DNA of 64,000 nt from Sipunculus nudus (GCA_026874595.1 CM049306.1:76631642-76695641), one strand, 5' to 3'. Positions 37,047-50,210 are shown, counted from the first letter of the stretch. Numbers and translations: made by a program. The notes: a model not told the origin generated them from the sequence alone.

Positions 37047-38481
37047 GACATGTGAGGCATGGAATGTCTCCCCACGCGTGAGCTCCCACATGCCAAAGTA
37101 TCCCACGAAATTGAAAAGACAACCTTTTTAACATTAAATTGGTCTTGTCTTGTCACCCCTATCTGTGGATATGCTACAAGATGGCTCCAGAATCATGTTC
37201 AGTGGATAACGGTGAGCAAGATGAAAGAGAATTAGATATATGGGATTTTCACTCAAAATAGACGCACAGACGGACGCCACACAACCTGATTGTATGTTGT
37301 GGCGCCAACAGTCATGTGTTCAAGACATCAAAGGTCCTTTGTCAATACGGTCAATACGGTGAACTATTGTAATATAAAATACTCAAAACAACATTTATAG
37401 ATGGGGCCACAAGTCTCATGTACAAAATAAAGTTGAACGGCAGAACGACTAGAGGGTATCGGTTAGGAACCAGGTTACGTGTGACGCATTATGACCCTAT
37501 ATATATAAAGAACCGTTTCGGAAATTCCGATACCTGCGGTTTTCGGGCAACAAACTCTGCAAATGGCGGAGGAACCCGGTCGAGAACTGGGTTTGTATCC
37601 ACGAAACTTTCAGACAGATGTATATATGATAATATATCATGCTTCTGCATGTATAATTCTGTTTTTTTTTTTTTAATATATCAGATTTGTCTTGAATCAC
37701 GACTCGTACCTTCACAGATATTGTTATTTAATATGTAATTCATGCATGACCTTCTGAAAGATGTTCGTATCAAGGTACGCATTAAGGAAGGATAGACAGA
37801 ATAGGACATAAATATAAAAAAAATAGCCAGGGGGTAAGAGACAAACACGAAGACAAGGGTGACAACATTACTTCTTTCCAACAATGTTGGCCCATGCAGG
37901 AGCATGGCAAGGGTTTCAAAATGGGTGCTCTGCAGATATACGTGTACTCTATACGACATCACAATATGGACACTTGGTATAATAAGTTTTCCTTATTTCC
38001 TGCCAATCCAACAATCGAAACACTCAAGTGTGAATCATCTGATCAGATCATGTACTAGAATGAACCCACCAAAACAAACTGTTGTCTGTATACTTTACGG
38101 ACATGCACGTATATACAATAAACAATGAATATTAAAGAGCTCTTCTTCCCTGTAAATAGAACGTAGGCCTAACTTTTGTGTAGACCTGCTGTCCACTTTT
38201 TCGGAAACTGGGCTCACCCTGTCGACCTTCCCAGTAAACTTGTGACGTAAGCATATGATAGCGCCATGCCCTATATTTGTCAATATACAGACCGCAAGGT
38301 TTTGTTCGTTAGTGACATCAGACATGTACTCTTGATGGCTGTGTAAAATAAGTGTCGTCTTAAAGAAATCATATTTTAACAGATATACTTAATACTTGTT
38401 TATGGAAGGTATGTATATATGAATGCACAAAAAAGCACATATAGGTAGACTAAAATTAATCAAATGTGCGTCATGTTGATA

Positions 38482-38512
38482 ACACACACACACACACTCA
38501 CACACGCACCCT

Positions 38513-38603
<91 letters not shown>
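38482..38603. repeat. Compound (CA)n(TA)n(GA)n repeat
   Basis: About 40 bases of imperfect CA, 38 of TA and 43 of GA in direct succession. Confidence 0.97.
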
Positions 38604-38605
<2 letters not shown>

Positions 38606-39641
38606 GCTGATTGTATATTAAACTGGTTGTAAATGCTCCTGACAGCTGTCACGCATGTCATATACTAGTATATGTTTGCTTGTCGTTCGAGGATTATGTC
38701 AGGGCCTCCAGTGCGTAAACCCGGAAGTCTGTAATAACTTGCAGTTAAATCCCTGCATCCTAAACAATCGCAAAGATGAAATTCTTAGGAAATGGAATCT
38801 CGGGTAAAATGATAAAATGAAGAGGTATCGTGTCAGACGATAGTGTCACATTGTACTTCATTGATTCATCAAGTACAAGGACTGATAATAACAGAGTGTA
38901 CCGATGATGAACAACATAGTTATTGGATTGTACGTCATGACACTTTGCTCTGCGTGCGGTTCCGCACGTTTAACAGTCTAGCGTCCGACCACCCGCAGCA
39001 CCAGTCGACCTGCAGGGTTCCGATCTGACCGGACACGACAAGGCGGAAGTGGATGTCTAGAGCTCACCGGAAGCGCTTCCTATGTCGTCTGCATGCAAGG
39101 GAAGTAATAGGATAAATCGCAATGGAGTATCGGACATATTTCTACACACGCGTCACAAACGAGACATCAGCCAGACAGTTCATGCGCACGAACAGGCCCA
39201 GCCACGTGCTGACTGTCTGCGAATTTTGGATTTCTGAGATATTAACCTTTAAATTTACCCTTGGTGAAAGATATAAATATATATATTATTGATTATAAAA
39301 TAGATGGCGGATGGTGCATTTATATATATGTTGAAGACGTGGTCGACTTAAATTCCTTTGGGGTTAACATAAAATTCTGATATATATTCAAGAACACCAA
39401 ACATTCAAAGTGCATTTTGGATATACTTCATTGTAGACGATTTAAAACATTTATAGTTCTGTTTGAAAATAAAATTTTATAAGGTCCAGTTTAGGTATAT
39501 TTCACTTAGCTATATTTCACTTCAACGCAATCATCGACCTGTTAAAAAGTGGAGTTTGGTCATATTTTCCTGCAAAATACATCAAGGGCACCACACATAT
39601 ACACACAAATGCAAGCAATATATATACATATATATATATTT

Positions 39642-39684
<43 letters not shown>

Positions 39685-39687
<3 letters not shown>

Positions 39688-39869
39688 TGAAACCTCGTTG
39701 TGTCGAACTCGTTTAAGTCGAATACCTCGCTTATGTCAAAGTAACAGACTCGCGATTCTGGACAACTCTAGTTAAATTATAATTAAATAAAACCCGCTTG
39801 TGTCGAACCTCGGATGTGTCAAACTTTTTCTGAGGGTCCCTTCGACTTCGACACAACGAGGTTTCACTG
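39685..39869. mobile_element. pogo/Tigger-like MITE, 185 bp
   Basis: Perfect 23-base terminal inverted repeats start CAGTGAAACCTCGTTG and are flanked by TA on both sides, the Tc1/mariner target duplication. The tip resembles the Tigger/pogo end (CAG-ATACCTCG type). The interior repeats TCGAA-like motifs, has no coding capacity and depends on a transposase from elsewhere. It sits at the right edge of a TA microsatellite (39641-39684), a natural landing site for a TA-targeting element. Confidence 0.9.
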
Positions 39870-41065
39870 TATATGTGTGTATCATGCCTATACCCCAAAA
39901 TAAATCTATACTCCTTATTGAAATAACATCATTGAACGTTAACAAAACACTCCTCTATACCTCAGGAATAACCAGTTTTGATCTTGGGGTGTCGGAAACG
40001 ATGCAATTTAAGCGAAGCATCCTCTAGTTGCATAACAATCAGCTAAACCCACCACGTGCGTGTTTGTTTCATCTTATTCAGTTTATATCCTCTAGTAAAC
40101 CTTGTATCTGAAATATTAGTCATGGCAGTTCATCTTGAACGCTATTTTCATAACCTGGTGTTGCAACAGGATAAGTGGCTTCGGAATAATACGTCTTCAT
40201 TTTCAACGGCTATTTCTTCGTTTTCATGTGCGTTTGTATGAGCCATGACGTATCTGATCCCGTGGTGCTGCTGTGCGTGTAAACAACAGATTACTTGCGT
40301 CCGACGCACAGACATACCACATTTGTGCATTATTTGATCAGTTGAGCACCTGTGGCCCAAAGAGATTGGGCTAGGGGTAGGGGATTATTTCTTAGATCTC
40401 AAGCGCTTCGTGACAGCTTCGTATGTTAATAAATCTTTACCCAACTATAGATTTATCTTCTTTAAGAATATCTTAAGAGGGATATTCATATTTCCCAATG
40501 CATAATCTTGAGGAACTAGATATTTGGAAGTTTCGCAAAGGCTCTATACCGCTACACCATCAATCTGAAACCATTCCTATATGTATCCAGCGGGTGATCT
40601 CGGGCCTCGTCAAACACACGCAAGAACGGTTATCATGTTGTGGTACATATATAATTGAAATGAAGTGTTAATAAAGAGGTTTAATTATTCCTTGTAAATT
40701 TAATTTGTCTATATATTTATGTTGATTTGTTGTCTATTAGGACTCTATACACTTTTATTTTCTCGGTTTCTTTTTTTATATATAGAGGCCTCACCCATGC
40801 ACGTGGCCATTCAATTACTAAATCTGCGATATATATAAACATAAACACGTGCAGAGACACGTGTTATTTTTAAAATATAATTGCATGCGATGAAACTTTT
40901 TTCATACAGAATGTAACATCGACTTACCATGTGCATGCAAGTAATTAATATCAGAGACTCATGTGAAATATCGCTTGTTTTTTTAAGTATATATATAACA
41001 TAAACTGAAATAGCTCAGATGATATCTTAGGTGAAAGGGTGAAACAGTTATTGTTAAACAATGCG

Positions 41066-41066
<1 letters not shown>

Positions 41067-41121
<55 letters not shown>
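41067..41121. repeat. (TA)n microsatellite
   Basis: Uninterrupted TA dinucleotides. Confidence 0.97.
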
Positions 41122-41124
<3 letters not shown>

Positions 41125-44100
41125 TATATTTATACAGTTTTGTTTATGTATGTATATGTATATTAAATGATAAAAAATATAAATAGGCCTATATATTTAG
41201 TTGTGTATGTATTCAATGTATTCTATGAAACAGAGATATATTTCATATACATTTGATCATACATATACATTATAATCATCCCGGTAGCATTTGCAACAAA
41301 AAAGAATTTCCCAAATGATGCAGGGGGCGTATATATTCCTGGAAGGCCATGTGGGAAGTTAACGGGCGGTTGTGGAGCGACATCAAAGCTCTTTAGGTAT
41401 CCTGGAACAAGCTATACGGGTCCTTCAGTATATACATGTGCGGTCTGTCACGCGCGGTTCGTTGGTCGTATATCCCGGGGTGACCAAGTACGGTATAACT
41501 GCATGTGTGCCCTACATGCGCACGTATGCTACCGACAGCATGCTCTTCACATGCATATCAGATCATAGATAGCTTGTTTATCGTCCACATACATACATTC
41601 ATGCTTGCATGCATGTATACATAAATTCATATATATGCATGCATACAAACAAAAATATGCCTGCATATACATACATATAGTGTAGACATTCATACGTATA
41701 TACAATTATATGTATATATATAGACAAACATATAACATATATACATACACATTACACACACACACATATATACATATATATATCTGGCAAACATGCATAT
41801 GCATAATTCAAACACACATGTATTTACATATATATATGTATATATATATATATGCAAACATATATACGTGTTTATTCTTTTTTTACAAATACAACATTAC
41901 TTTATATGTATTACGTTAATGTAATGGTATATTTTATGTGCACTTGTGTATGAGGATATTATATGAGGGCACTTAAATTATGATTGACATGCAGTGCAAG
42001 ACTGCATGTAGGTATATATAGGAAGTCATGAAATGAAAGGTGTGTCTTTTCAATTTCACATCTGACGTAAGCTTTGGTTAAACGTTTGTTCCTTCACGGT
42101 ATATACAGTACCAGGTTTATAGATGGTATACTACATGTGTATACGTGATTTATATCGTATGACGCAAGCTTTACCTTACAAAAACAACAGACAAATACCG
42201 TAATACCTGGATTGGTGAGTGTGTGTGTGTGTCTGGGCGGAACTGCACCCTTATATAAACCTGTATTGTTATTGATTTAAGATATGCTGACAATATAGAG
42301 GCTATCGCCCCCACGTGTGAATCATGTCTTGATCACGTATACATTTTATTTCAATATCAGGTGCTTCCAGAATCCACGATAAAAAGGGAACATGACCTCA
42401 TGTTGTCTGTTGACAATTTTATATAACGCTTATATATACAACGCGTACACATACAACATTCCTAATATATTACACTCATAATATTTGGCATCTGCATATA
42501 GGGCCGTCATCCGGTTAGTCTATATGGTTCCATTACATGACACGGGGTAAAACAGTTAGAAGACAATATTTGATGTCTTATGCCTGACATACAGACAATA
42601 ATTACAGTGATTAAATACCTTGGATTCAATTTCAAATTGATTGAGTCCACATGCAAGACAAATGGAAAACTACAGTATTAAATATGAATTCTAGTGAGGA
42701 GAAATCACAAATCACTTCCAGGACAGGCAACAGCTCCTGATGCAAAAAAAGCACAGCTGACGAAAATGCTTTTTGTCGCAAGTCCCCCACTGCTATAAAC
42801 ATGGAACAATGTGTATTCCTGAAGCTGATTTCGGCACACCACAAATAGAGCCTTCCTGTGACATAAGGACCTGGAACAGCGATTTAAAATCGGACAGCCT
42901 GCATGAAAGCTTACAAATCTGGCTTGGCTAATTACTCTTTGGTTGTTGTCTGCGTGAGCAGACGTAGATTAATTACACTATATAATAATGACTACCCAAC
43001 ACCGACACAGGTTGAGGCTAACAGGTTGTTGCAATGTATGAAACTATACGTATAGTAAATCCGTAAATATGTCTCAACAATACGAAACTACGTATATACT
43101 ATAGTAGTAAAATATGCCTCACCAAAGTCATTCATATACTTCTTATTTGTAAACATGCATGTTAACACATATACGGCTCTTGTTACGTACCATGGAACAC
43201 TTTCGCTGTTGTTTCTTACAGAATCCACAATATGTATTTATACATGTTTATATAAGACACATATTTGTAACACATATGTAATAATTAAAACGGTACAGGA
43301 GGAATGTAACCTCTCTATTAAGGGGTTATAGGAATTCTAATTTGTTTGAGGTAATTGAGTGTAACAATCATCCTTTCAAGACAGAAAGGACAGAATTATA
43401 ACTCTTTAAATATAGAACAGACCAAAATGAAAGTGATGGTTATACCAACATGAAGACACCAGGTGTATATATATATATACGCTTTTCATTCCCAGCTGTG
43501 TTTGAGTTCGGGTTTAATGCTATTATGATTAAGAGGCTGTGCACAAGGTAAACATGTACTATGTTGGGAGAATGCGAAACAGACCACGGTGGATTGTTTA
43601 CTGACGTGGTCACGTATAATCAAGCTTGTTAGTTTCAGGTTCATTGGCATGCTCTGTAACCTGATGTTATTGTTGTAGGTTTCACTGACCCGGGAAGTAC
43701 ATACAGAAATGACCTTAAGTGTAATCTCGCCCCATGAACACGGGGGATTTTTCGTTATGAAATTTTAATGCTTTCTTTGAGCTTGTGTTAAACAGTGCAT
43801 ACACTGCATGTACACATGTATTTATCAAAAGACCCTTGTGATCCCCTTTTCACCTTTATTCAAGTATCCTTTCATAAATATTTTATTTAAATGTATATAT
43901 GAAATTTATATATACACCTTGTATTTGAAAATATAATCCAATATCGCCTATTTATCTTAAACTTGGCCTAAGTAATTTATAAAATCATAATTTAGCGCCA
44001 TCACATGATATTCCTGCCGTCAGCAGGGCTCAGTGCAAATCTCCTGCGGGTCCTGACAAGATCAGAACACCGTAGAACCCCCAAAGGTGCACTCGTTTCT

Positions 44101-44515
44101 GATTAAAACTCTACCTTTGGGCACAGTCGTCCGTTTAAGCGTGCAGAGTGCTAAGATGGCGTTTAGTCCGACTGAGAGAGAGAGAGAGAGGGGGGGGGGG
44201 GGAGAGTTTCAATTTTACAACATCCAGGCGTTGAGCCCTTTCTTTTTTTACTCTACGTAGACCACAGAAGCCGGTGCACAGCATATAAAACCAGAGAGTT
44301 GCTCATATTCAAGTGATCAGTTAAGACAAAACAAAAAGTCCTTGACGATGTCAGAGGTATACATCAATGGTGTGTAGCTTGCACTAAATTTAGAATTAAA
44401 ACACACGTACAATATATGCAGTGACTTATTGTTTTTACTAATTTTCACATGAGGCCTATAGCCATACATTTTGAAACATGTTGTCTTGATTTTTTCTTGT
44501 GACAGACCCCTGGCG

Positions 44516-44516
44516 C

Positions 44517-44579
<63 letters not shown>
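44516..44579. repeat. (TA)n microsatellite
   Basis: TA dinucleotides with one C interruption. Confidence 0.96.
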
Positions 44580-44583
<4 letters not shown>

Positions 44584-44974
44584 AAAGCTTCACCAGTTCC
44601 CTGGTTGAAGGTTATATATGAAAACGTGTAAGCACGTGGGTGTGTTTCTTTAAAATTTGACGCAGAAAGTGTCAGGGATAGATAGTGTCAGGGATACTGA
44701 GCTATTTTTCAGATCTAGATTTTTTGTCACGAGGAGTTTTCTATGCCTGACGTCACTGCCGAGTTGAAAATGCTTATAGAAGTGCAAACAATTTTTTTAA
44801 ATAAATTAACAATCTCATGCTTTTTGTTGAAGATTTAATGAAAATGATTTTCTGCCAAAATATGGGTTCATTTTATTCAAATATATGATTATACATTTTA
44901 TAAGCAGATATGTTATAGATATATAAATATGAAACTAGTATGGTATACTCAGTATAGAGCGATAATTTTCCTCT

Positions 44975-45064
44975 GACAAAACCATCGGTTCAAAAGTTTT
45001 TGCGAAAAGTCAACAGACAAACCAACCAACAAACAACATCAGTGAAAACATAACCTCCTTGGTA
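44975..45064 (+). mobile_element. 3' tail of an RTE-like LINE, fragment
   Basis: GTTCAAAAGTTTTTGCG, then CAACAGACAAACCAACCAAC and GTGAAAACATAACCTCCTTGG. This ordered set (loss of stop to AACAGACAAAC to GAAAACATAACCTCC) is a widely dispersed repeat tail in marine invertebrates and fish that I associate with RTE-type retroposons. No reverse transcriptase remains. Confidence 0.5.
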
Positions 45065-46014
45065 CATTATGCATGCATGGGACAAAAAGATACTTTTATT
45101 TCTTGTAAGCTTATAAGTCACTGCCTGCAGCACGTGTATTTTTATAGGTGTACTTGCACTGATATATATGGATACGTGCACTTGTTCATGTGCGGACGTC
45201 TATAATTATGCGCATGCCTGCGCGTGCGAAGTGATAGTACCTCGTGCATGGTTACATAAGATTGTCCCTGAACTGTCCAGGGATCGTAACACGTGCACAG
45301 TTACTGTCTGGAAGTTTATTGTTTAGTCTGCAAGGTATCTTAATGGTGACCTGATTTATTTTTGATCGGATTTTTTTTTAGTAAATGTATACCTGGATTT
45401 ATCGGTACATTTCCCTTTTATCAAAGAAGAAATTAAGCTATAGGGCATTGCGGAAGTGCAGATTTTCCGAATAGATGCATTCATGTGTTTTAATATTCCT
45501 AAATTTCTAAATTTTTTTTTACACCATATATATGTAGGGATGTAGCCAGGGGAGTGCCGCAGGGGGCCACCCCCCCCCCCCCCCCACACACACACACGAC
45601 TTTTATATGTAATATTAAGGAATAACTTTCCAGATTGTAAATAGCTGCATGCTAAGAAAATTATAGTATGAAAATAAAAAAAAAATCAAGAAGATTTCAG
45701 TCATGTTTACTTCATGATTGCTTACTGTATACACTTTCATCTGCAGGTAATAATTCATACATAGAAAACCATCCCCGGTGACCTTATTGTAATTCTCAAA
45801 TGATTGGTAAATGAACTTTTTCTCTTATTTTGAGTCTCAAAATGTTACAAGGATATTGAATGAAGTTCTCTGCTGTTATATATATATATATATATATATA
45901 CTTTTGTACTCTTGGCCAGCGAGTTTGCTGCACCCCACCCCCGGACGCGCGCGCAGACTGCGTCACCAAACCCCTATTCGCAAAAACCTATTTCCGTAAA
46001 ACCTATCTAAGCCC

Positions 46015-46017
<3 letters not shown>

Positions 46018-46096
<79 letters not shown>
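46018..46096. repeat. (TA)n microsatellite
   Basis: TA dinucleotides with one C interruption. Confidence 0.96.
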
Positions 46097-46100
<4 letters not shown>

Positions 46101-46863
46101 TATATATAATTATATGGGCAAAGTATTTTTTAAACACATCGACTGCATAGAATTATAAGTGCATTTATAACAGGACCTGAAATCACGTGGTCTTGAGGTA
46201 GAGCAGAATTATATCATGCAGATCACGATATGCATGGCCATGCACTTTTAGTCAATATCACGTTGGTGGTATTGAACAGCGTTCACTATTTATATATATA
46301 CATACGCAAAATCGTTATATTCATGGAGAAGATCACGTCATGCACCTGTATTAAAACTGATAAATAATTGTGCCATTACTAGACACAAACACTTAACTAT
46401 ATATACCTATTGGTATGTATAAGTCAGTGCAAGGTAATGTTTTATATTAAAACTAGTTATTAAAACCATCAGTTTAAAAGAATACACCTTAATGGACATT
46501 CGTTTGATGGAGCAACTGTATGTCTTATTCAATAAAGGTATTTGACATTTTATGGCTCATTTAAGTTCCCTTTTGATCCACCGTTATACATCACGGGTTA
46601 AACTCAGCGAGGTTGGCAGGGCATGAACACCTTGGGATATAGTGTTATTAGGTCACAGCGGTTCACCCTGGGCAATACTTAGCGAGTTTGACAGAGCGGT
46701 AACACTCCGAGAAACAAACATGATTAACGCCAGTACTTGCGGCCTGGAATTCGTTAGTTGGCCCACCTTTTCCCGTCCCGAAAGTTCAGTGGCCCCTGAC
46801 CCATAATATGTTTTTTATTAATAGCATGGTTTAAATTAATGAGCCTGTCTGTCTGTTTGTCTG

Positions 46864-46864
<1 letters not shown>

Positions 46865-46930
<66 letters not shown>

Positions 46931-46932
46931 AA

Positions 46933-46979
<47 letters not shown>
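46865..46979. repeat. Compound (CT)n(TA)n repeat
   Basis: About 65 bases of CT, five bases of A/T, then about 44 bases of TA. Confidence 0.97.
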
Positions 46980-46982
<3 letters not shown>

Positions 46983-47225
46983 AGTGTGTTTGTGAGTGTG
47001 AAAATGTATGTCGGGGTGTGTTAAAGTATATGTCTTATTTTATATAACAGTAGTAATTGAAAAGCTTAATGAGACTTAAATAAAATGAAATTTAAATAAA
47101 TAAATTCAAATAAATTTGAATAATGATAAAGTGTGTGAACTAATGCAATGGGTCAGTCTGCTTCTGGTTCTGTAACCGTATATGGATGCCACCACGTGAG
47201 TAACAAAGTTCTGTGATATACTTAT

Positions 47226-47228
<3 letters not shown>

Positions 47229-47274
<46 letters not shown>
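47229..47274. repeat. (CT)n microsatellite
   Basis: Uninterrupted CT dinucleotides. Confidence 0.97.
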
Positions 47275-47276
<2 letters not shown>

Positions 47277-47789
47277 ACTTGAAGTCCTGCCAGTCTGGCT
47301 TGCGTATTATAGGAGTTTACAGCCTGTAAGGTGCAGGTAGGCTAGCACAGTAACTGTAACCAGCTTGAGGATCATGATCCCCATTACCCCCAGCCAACAG
47401 GGTCGACAGACATAGCCTACGCGTCTTGTTGATCCGGAATGGCTTCACGTGAGATAGCTGCATTCACTACTTTAAGGGTCATTTTACGAAACTCAACGAT
47501 TGATCGGTAATCATTATGCAGATCCATGTTTTATTCGGTTTTGTGTTTCACGATTATATGTATTTTCTTAAGAAAATTACAGTTTATTACAAGTTCTGTA
47601 ATTATACGTCTGTAGTCATGGGAAGAAGACTTTATATTTATTTCATGTCCCAGCAAATCGTGTGTCAACTCCGAAGGGAATATAAAAGGCTGCCTCGAAG
47701 AGGAACGTTGTTAATACGGAAATTGGGAAAAATTAACTTTGGAATTTAATAGTGATAGAAAATTAGGATTTGTCGAAAAATACACACAT

Positions 47790-47838
<49 letters not shown>

Positions 47839-48136
47839 AATGAAAGCATAAAGGGGACCATCCTTTATTTCGGCATAAGGGGACAATTATGGGAATATAT
47901 AGGAATTCATATTGGAAAAATGAAGCCAAACATGTGAACATGTGAAACATGTGAAAAATGATATTCTTATCTAGATATAATGGTTGCTAATGGAAAATCG
48001 ACCAATTTTCAATGTTTTTATCACAAAAAATTGTTGAATTATCAGAGGGACCACATATGGTTCCCCTTATCTATATAGCGGTTCCCCTAATGAAGTTGTT
48101 AAACGAAGATCGGTCTACTTAATGACTAGAATAGAC

Positions 48137-48138
<2 letters not shown>

Positions 48139-48200
<62 letters not shown>
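48139..48200. repeat. (TA)n microsatellite
   Basis: TA dinucleotides with an ATAAATA interruption near the start. Confidence 0.96.
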
Positions 48201-48212
<12 letters not shown>

Positions 48213-48216
48213 ATAG

Positions 48217-48420
48217 GCAACACAATAAGACGTTTCACATTGAGTGTAACTCTGCCACCAAGTGAAGTCCCATTCCTGCATGTCACCATAACTACACCTC
48301 GTGTTCTGTATATTGACAAAGAAGGCATGGCACTATCGTATTCTTACGTCACTGATTTCCTCGGAAAGTCCTACGAGTTAGCCCAGTTTCCAAATACTGG
48401 AGAGCAAGCCTACACAACAG
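48217..48420 (+). CDS. Possible isolated exon, IgGFc-binding-domain-like
   Basis: A 204-base stretch bounded by AG (tatatag) and by CAG|GTTACG. It is open and protein-like: RRFTLSVTLPPSEV, then VTITTPRVLYIDKEGMALSY and FLGKSYELAQF. The spacing of a VTLPPS strand, an ITTP-RVLYI strand and FLGKSYEL reminds me of the N-terminal IgGFc-binding domain (VTLP, I-S-KPV-VY, LG-Y), found in many secreted or surface proteins of marine invertebrates. The likeness is from memory and weak. The acceptor lacks a pyrimidine tract because it follows a TA repeat, and no neighbouring exon was found, so it may be a gene fragment. The frame could also simply run on to a stop at 48515. Confidence 0.3.
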
Positions 48421-49489
48421 GTTACGTTTTATTTACAGGGAATTTTAAACGTTTTGTATTTGCTATTACTGTGCCAGTGTATGAATTATCACATATGAAC
48501 AAGTGTTCCTGTTAATAGGAGGATGGCAACTGCATGCTCTACTTTACCAATAGGGGACACAATAGTTTCCATAGGTTATAAAAGGCAATGTCAGATCCTC
48601 TGTGTATTATTAGGGTAGAAAATGAAGATATAGCTATTAGTCATATGATATATAGGGGACAAGTGTGAGCGTACGCTCTTTACACAGCGCTTTACCCATA
48701 GGCCAACTACCTATGTCACAAGCGCTGTTTGTTATGACCTTGTATCCTGAATCTCTACACCAGAGGGGAGCACTGTATTTTGGTCCAATCAAATGAGACC
48801 CTGTGCTGAAGACAACACGGTTTACCAACTAAGCGAGGAATATACGGAGCCAATGTTGTTCATTTTTTTTTGAGTGACAGCTCATCGCCCCGGGGACCGT
48901 TTGAACAGGCCACAGGCTCAGAGAATTGCCCCGCACGTGATTTCTGGGCGGAGTCGATTGTTCGTTGACTTGCATTTGGTTGGCTGCTCGTCACATCAGC
49001 AGTTTTTTTTTTCAGCAGACAGGCCCATGTGCACCACCTGGTGCATCATAAACGGTCAAAGCAGGCAGCGCGAAAATCTGTAGCTTTTTTAGAAGCGCAA
49101 GATTTCCGCTGCCTCGGGAGCGTAGTGTGAGTGACTCCTGCGGGGGTTTTGATTCTTTAGAGTTGTTGTCATAATCCTTAGTATAATAGTGATATTCATT
49201 TTTTAGTATTTTAGGTGTAACATTACCATGATACGGCAATCTCCAGTCTTTACGGCCGGAAGTGGTAATCTGGCATGTGTAATTGGTATCCAGGGGGCCG
49301 CCATTAAAGCTTAAATACAAGTCACTTAGTTGTGATTTTATTGATGTATTATGTGTGATACGACAATAATAAAAATCCATTTTCAACTGTGCTTCTCGAT
49401 TTCTGTTTTCTACACAATTGTATATTTGACAAAATAGTGTGTATATTCCTCAAACCATTGGTCCTTGAAGAAATTTGGACAAATACAAT
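48421..49489. other. Intergenic sequence
   Basis: No supported gene. A 124-codon minus-strand frame (49012-49386) has mixed composition and no recognised family. A tRNA-head-like stretch on the minus strand at about 48790-48843 may be a SINE remnant. Confidence 0.5.
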
Positions 49490-50060
49490 AACGGGGCATA
49501 ATGTATCCTTACAAAAAACCCAGGACAAAATATTACAGGGCAAAATTCACACAGTCAGACGGATCCTGGACAAAAATTATACATTCAAAAATGATCCCAG
49601 AAAAAATGATCCTGGATAGAAATACCACATGACAAATTGAACCCAGAATAAAATAATCCTGGATAAAATTACATGACAAAATTAACCCTGACAAAATGAT
49701 TCTGGATAAAAATATTACATGAAAAAAATGCACCCAGAAAAAATGATTATTGAAAACATATTGGATGACAAAGCTTACCTAGACAATTCAGGGACAAAAT
49801 GCAGGGCATAGTATTGATAAAAATGCAGGGCATAGTATTCATAGTATTCTAGATGCTTCAAGACAAAATTGACAGGACAAAATGCCCTTGGAGAAAAGTT
49901 ACAGGATAAAAAGTAACAGAACAAAATGCCCTAAAAAAGGCCCCAGGACAAAATATCAGATGCCATAATTAACCCATAAAAATGCACGACACAGACAAAA
50001 ATACAATAGGACAAACTATCACAGGACAAAATGCACAAAAACAAAAAGTCTCAGGATAAA
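49490..50060. repeat. Degenerate array of CAGGACAAAATG-like motifs
   Basis: About twenty loosely spaced variants of (C)AGGACAAAAT, GATCCTGGA(T/C)AAAA and ACATGACAAAATT over 570 bases, strongly depleted of G-run and CpG motifs. A 23-base perfect or near-perfect pair (AAAATGCAGGGCATAGTATT) is at about 49797-49842. The array stops 140 bases before the TATA box at 50201. Confidence 0.7.
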
Positions 50061-50200
50061 ATTTATCACAACACCGTTGTTAGAATGGTGAATTTTTATT
50101 GTGTTTGTGCAGGGTCAGACAAGTCCCTATATGGGTGACACTGTGAGCAGGCCGCCGATGTACCGGACACCATTCTCCGTGATCGATCAAGCCATGCATG

Positions 50201-50210
50201 TATATAAAAG
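50201..50210 (+). promoter_or_regulatory. Candidate TATA box
   Basis: TATATAAAAG, a good TATA-box match in a CpG-containing context and not part of a long TA repeat. A start of transcription near 50230 would give an untranslated leader of about 85 bases before the ATG at 50314. Confidence 0.35.

Larger units (their letters stand above)
34051..39640. other. Intergenic sequence
   Basis: No supported gene. Paired AGGTCA half-sites at 34915-34930 and 35065-35080, an ATT repeat at about 35318-35395, a TA repeat at 36044-36105, a small element at 36851-37046 and a compound repeat at 38482-38603. Confidence 0.55.
39870..44955. other. Intergenic sequence
   Basis: No supported gene. TA repeat at 41067-41121, a CATA/CATG/TATA-rich low-complexity stretch at 41580-41870, GA then G run at about 44176-44203, TA repeat at 44516-44579. 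Confidence 0.55.
45065..48215. other. Intergenic sequence
   Basis: No supported gene. C/CA run at 45570-45597 next to a weak GGATCC-type relative at 45536, TA runs at 45876-45900 and 46018-46096, CT/TA compound at 46865-46979, CT at 47229-47274, TA at 47797-47832 and 48139-48200. Two tRNA-head-like stretches 75 bases apart lie at 46603 and 46678. Confidence 0.55.

Noticed and set aside
40540-40575. tRNA-like GATGGTGTAGCGGTATAGAG on the minus strand
   Set aside because: Resembles a D-arm but the rest does not fold; likely chance or a very old SINE.
41580-41870. CATG/TATA-rich stretch as a possible satellite
   Set aside because: No fixed period; low-complexity drift of TA and CATA repeats.
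23363-48328. Many short proteins of IYIYIY type
   Set aside because: Translations of TA microsatellites.
48640-48845. tRNA-like stretch on the minus strand (GCTTAGTTGGTAAACCGTG)
   Set aside because: An A-box resemblance only; no convincing B-box or cloverleaf.
49012-49386. 124-codon minus-strand frame
   Set aside because: No recognised domain, no splice sites supporting it, and part of it overlaps low-complexity sequence.
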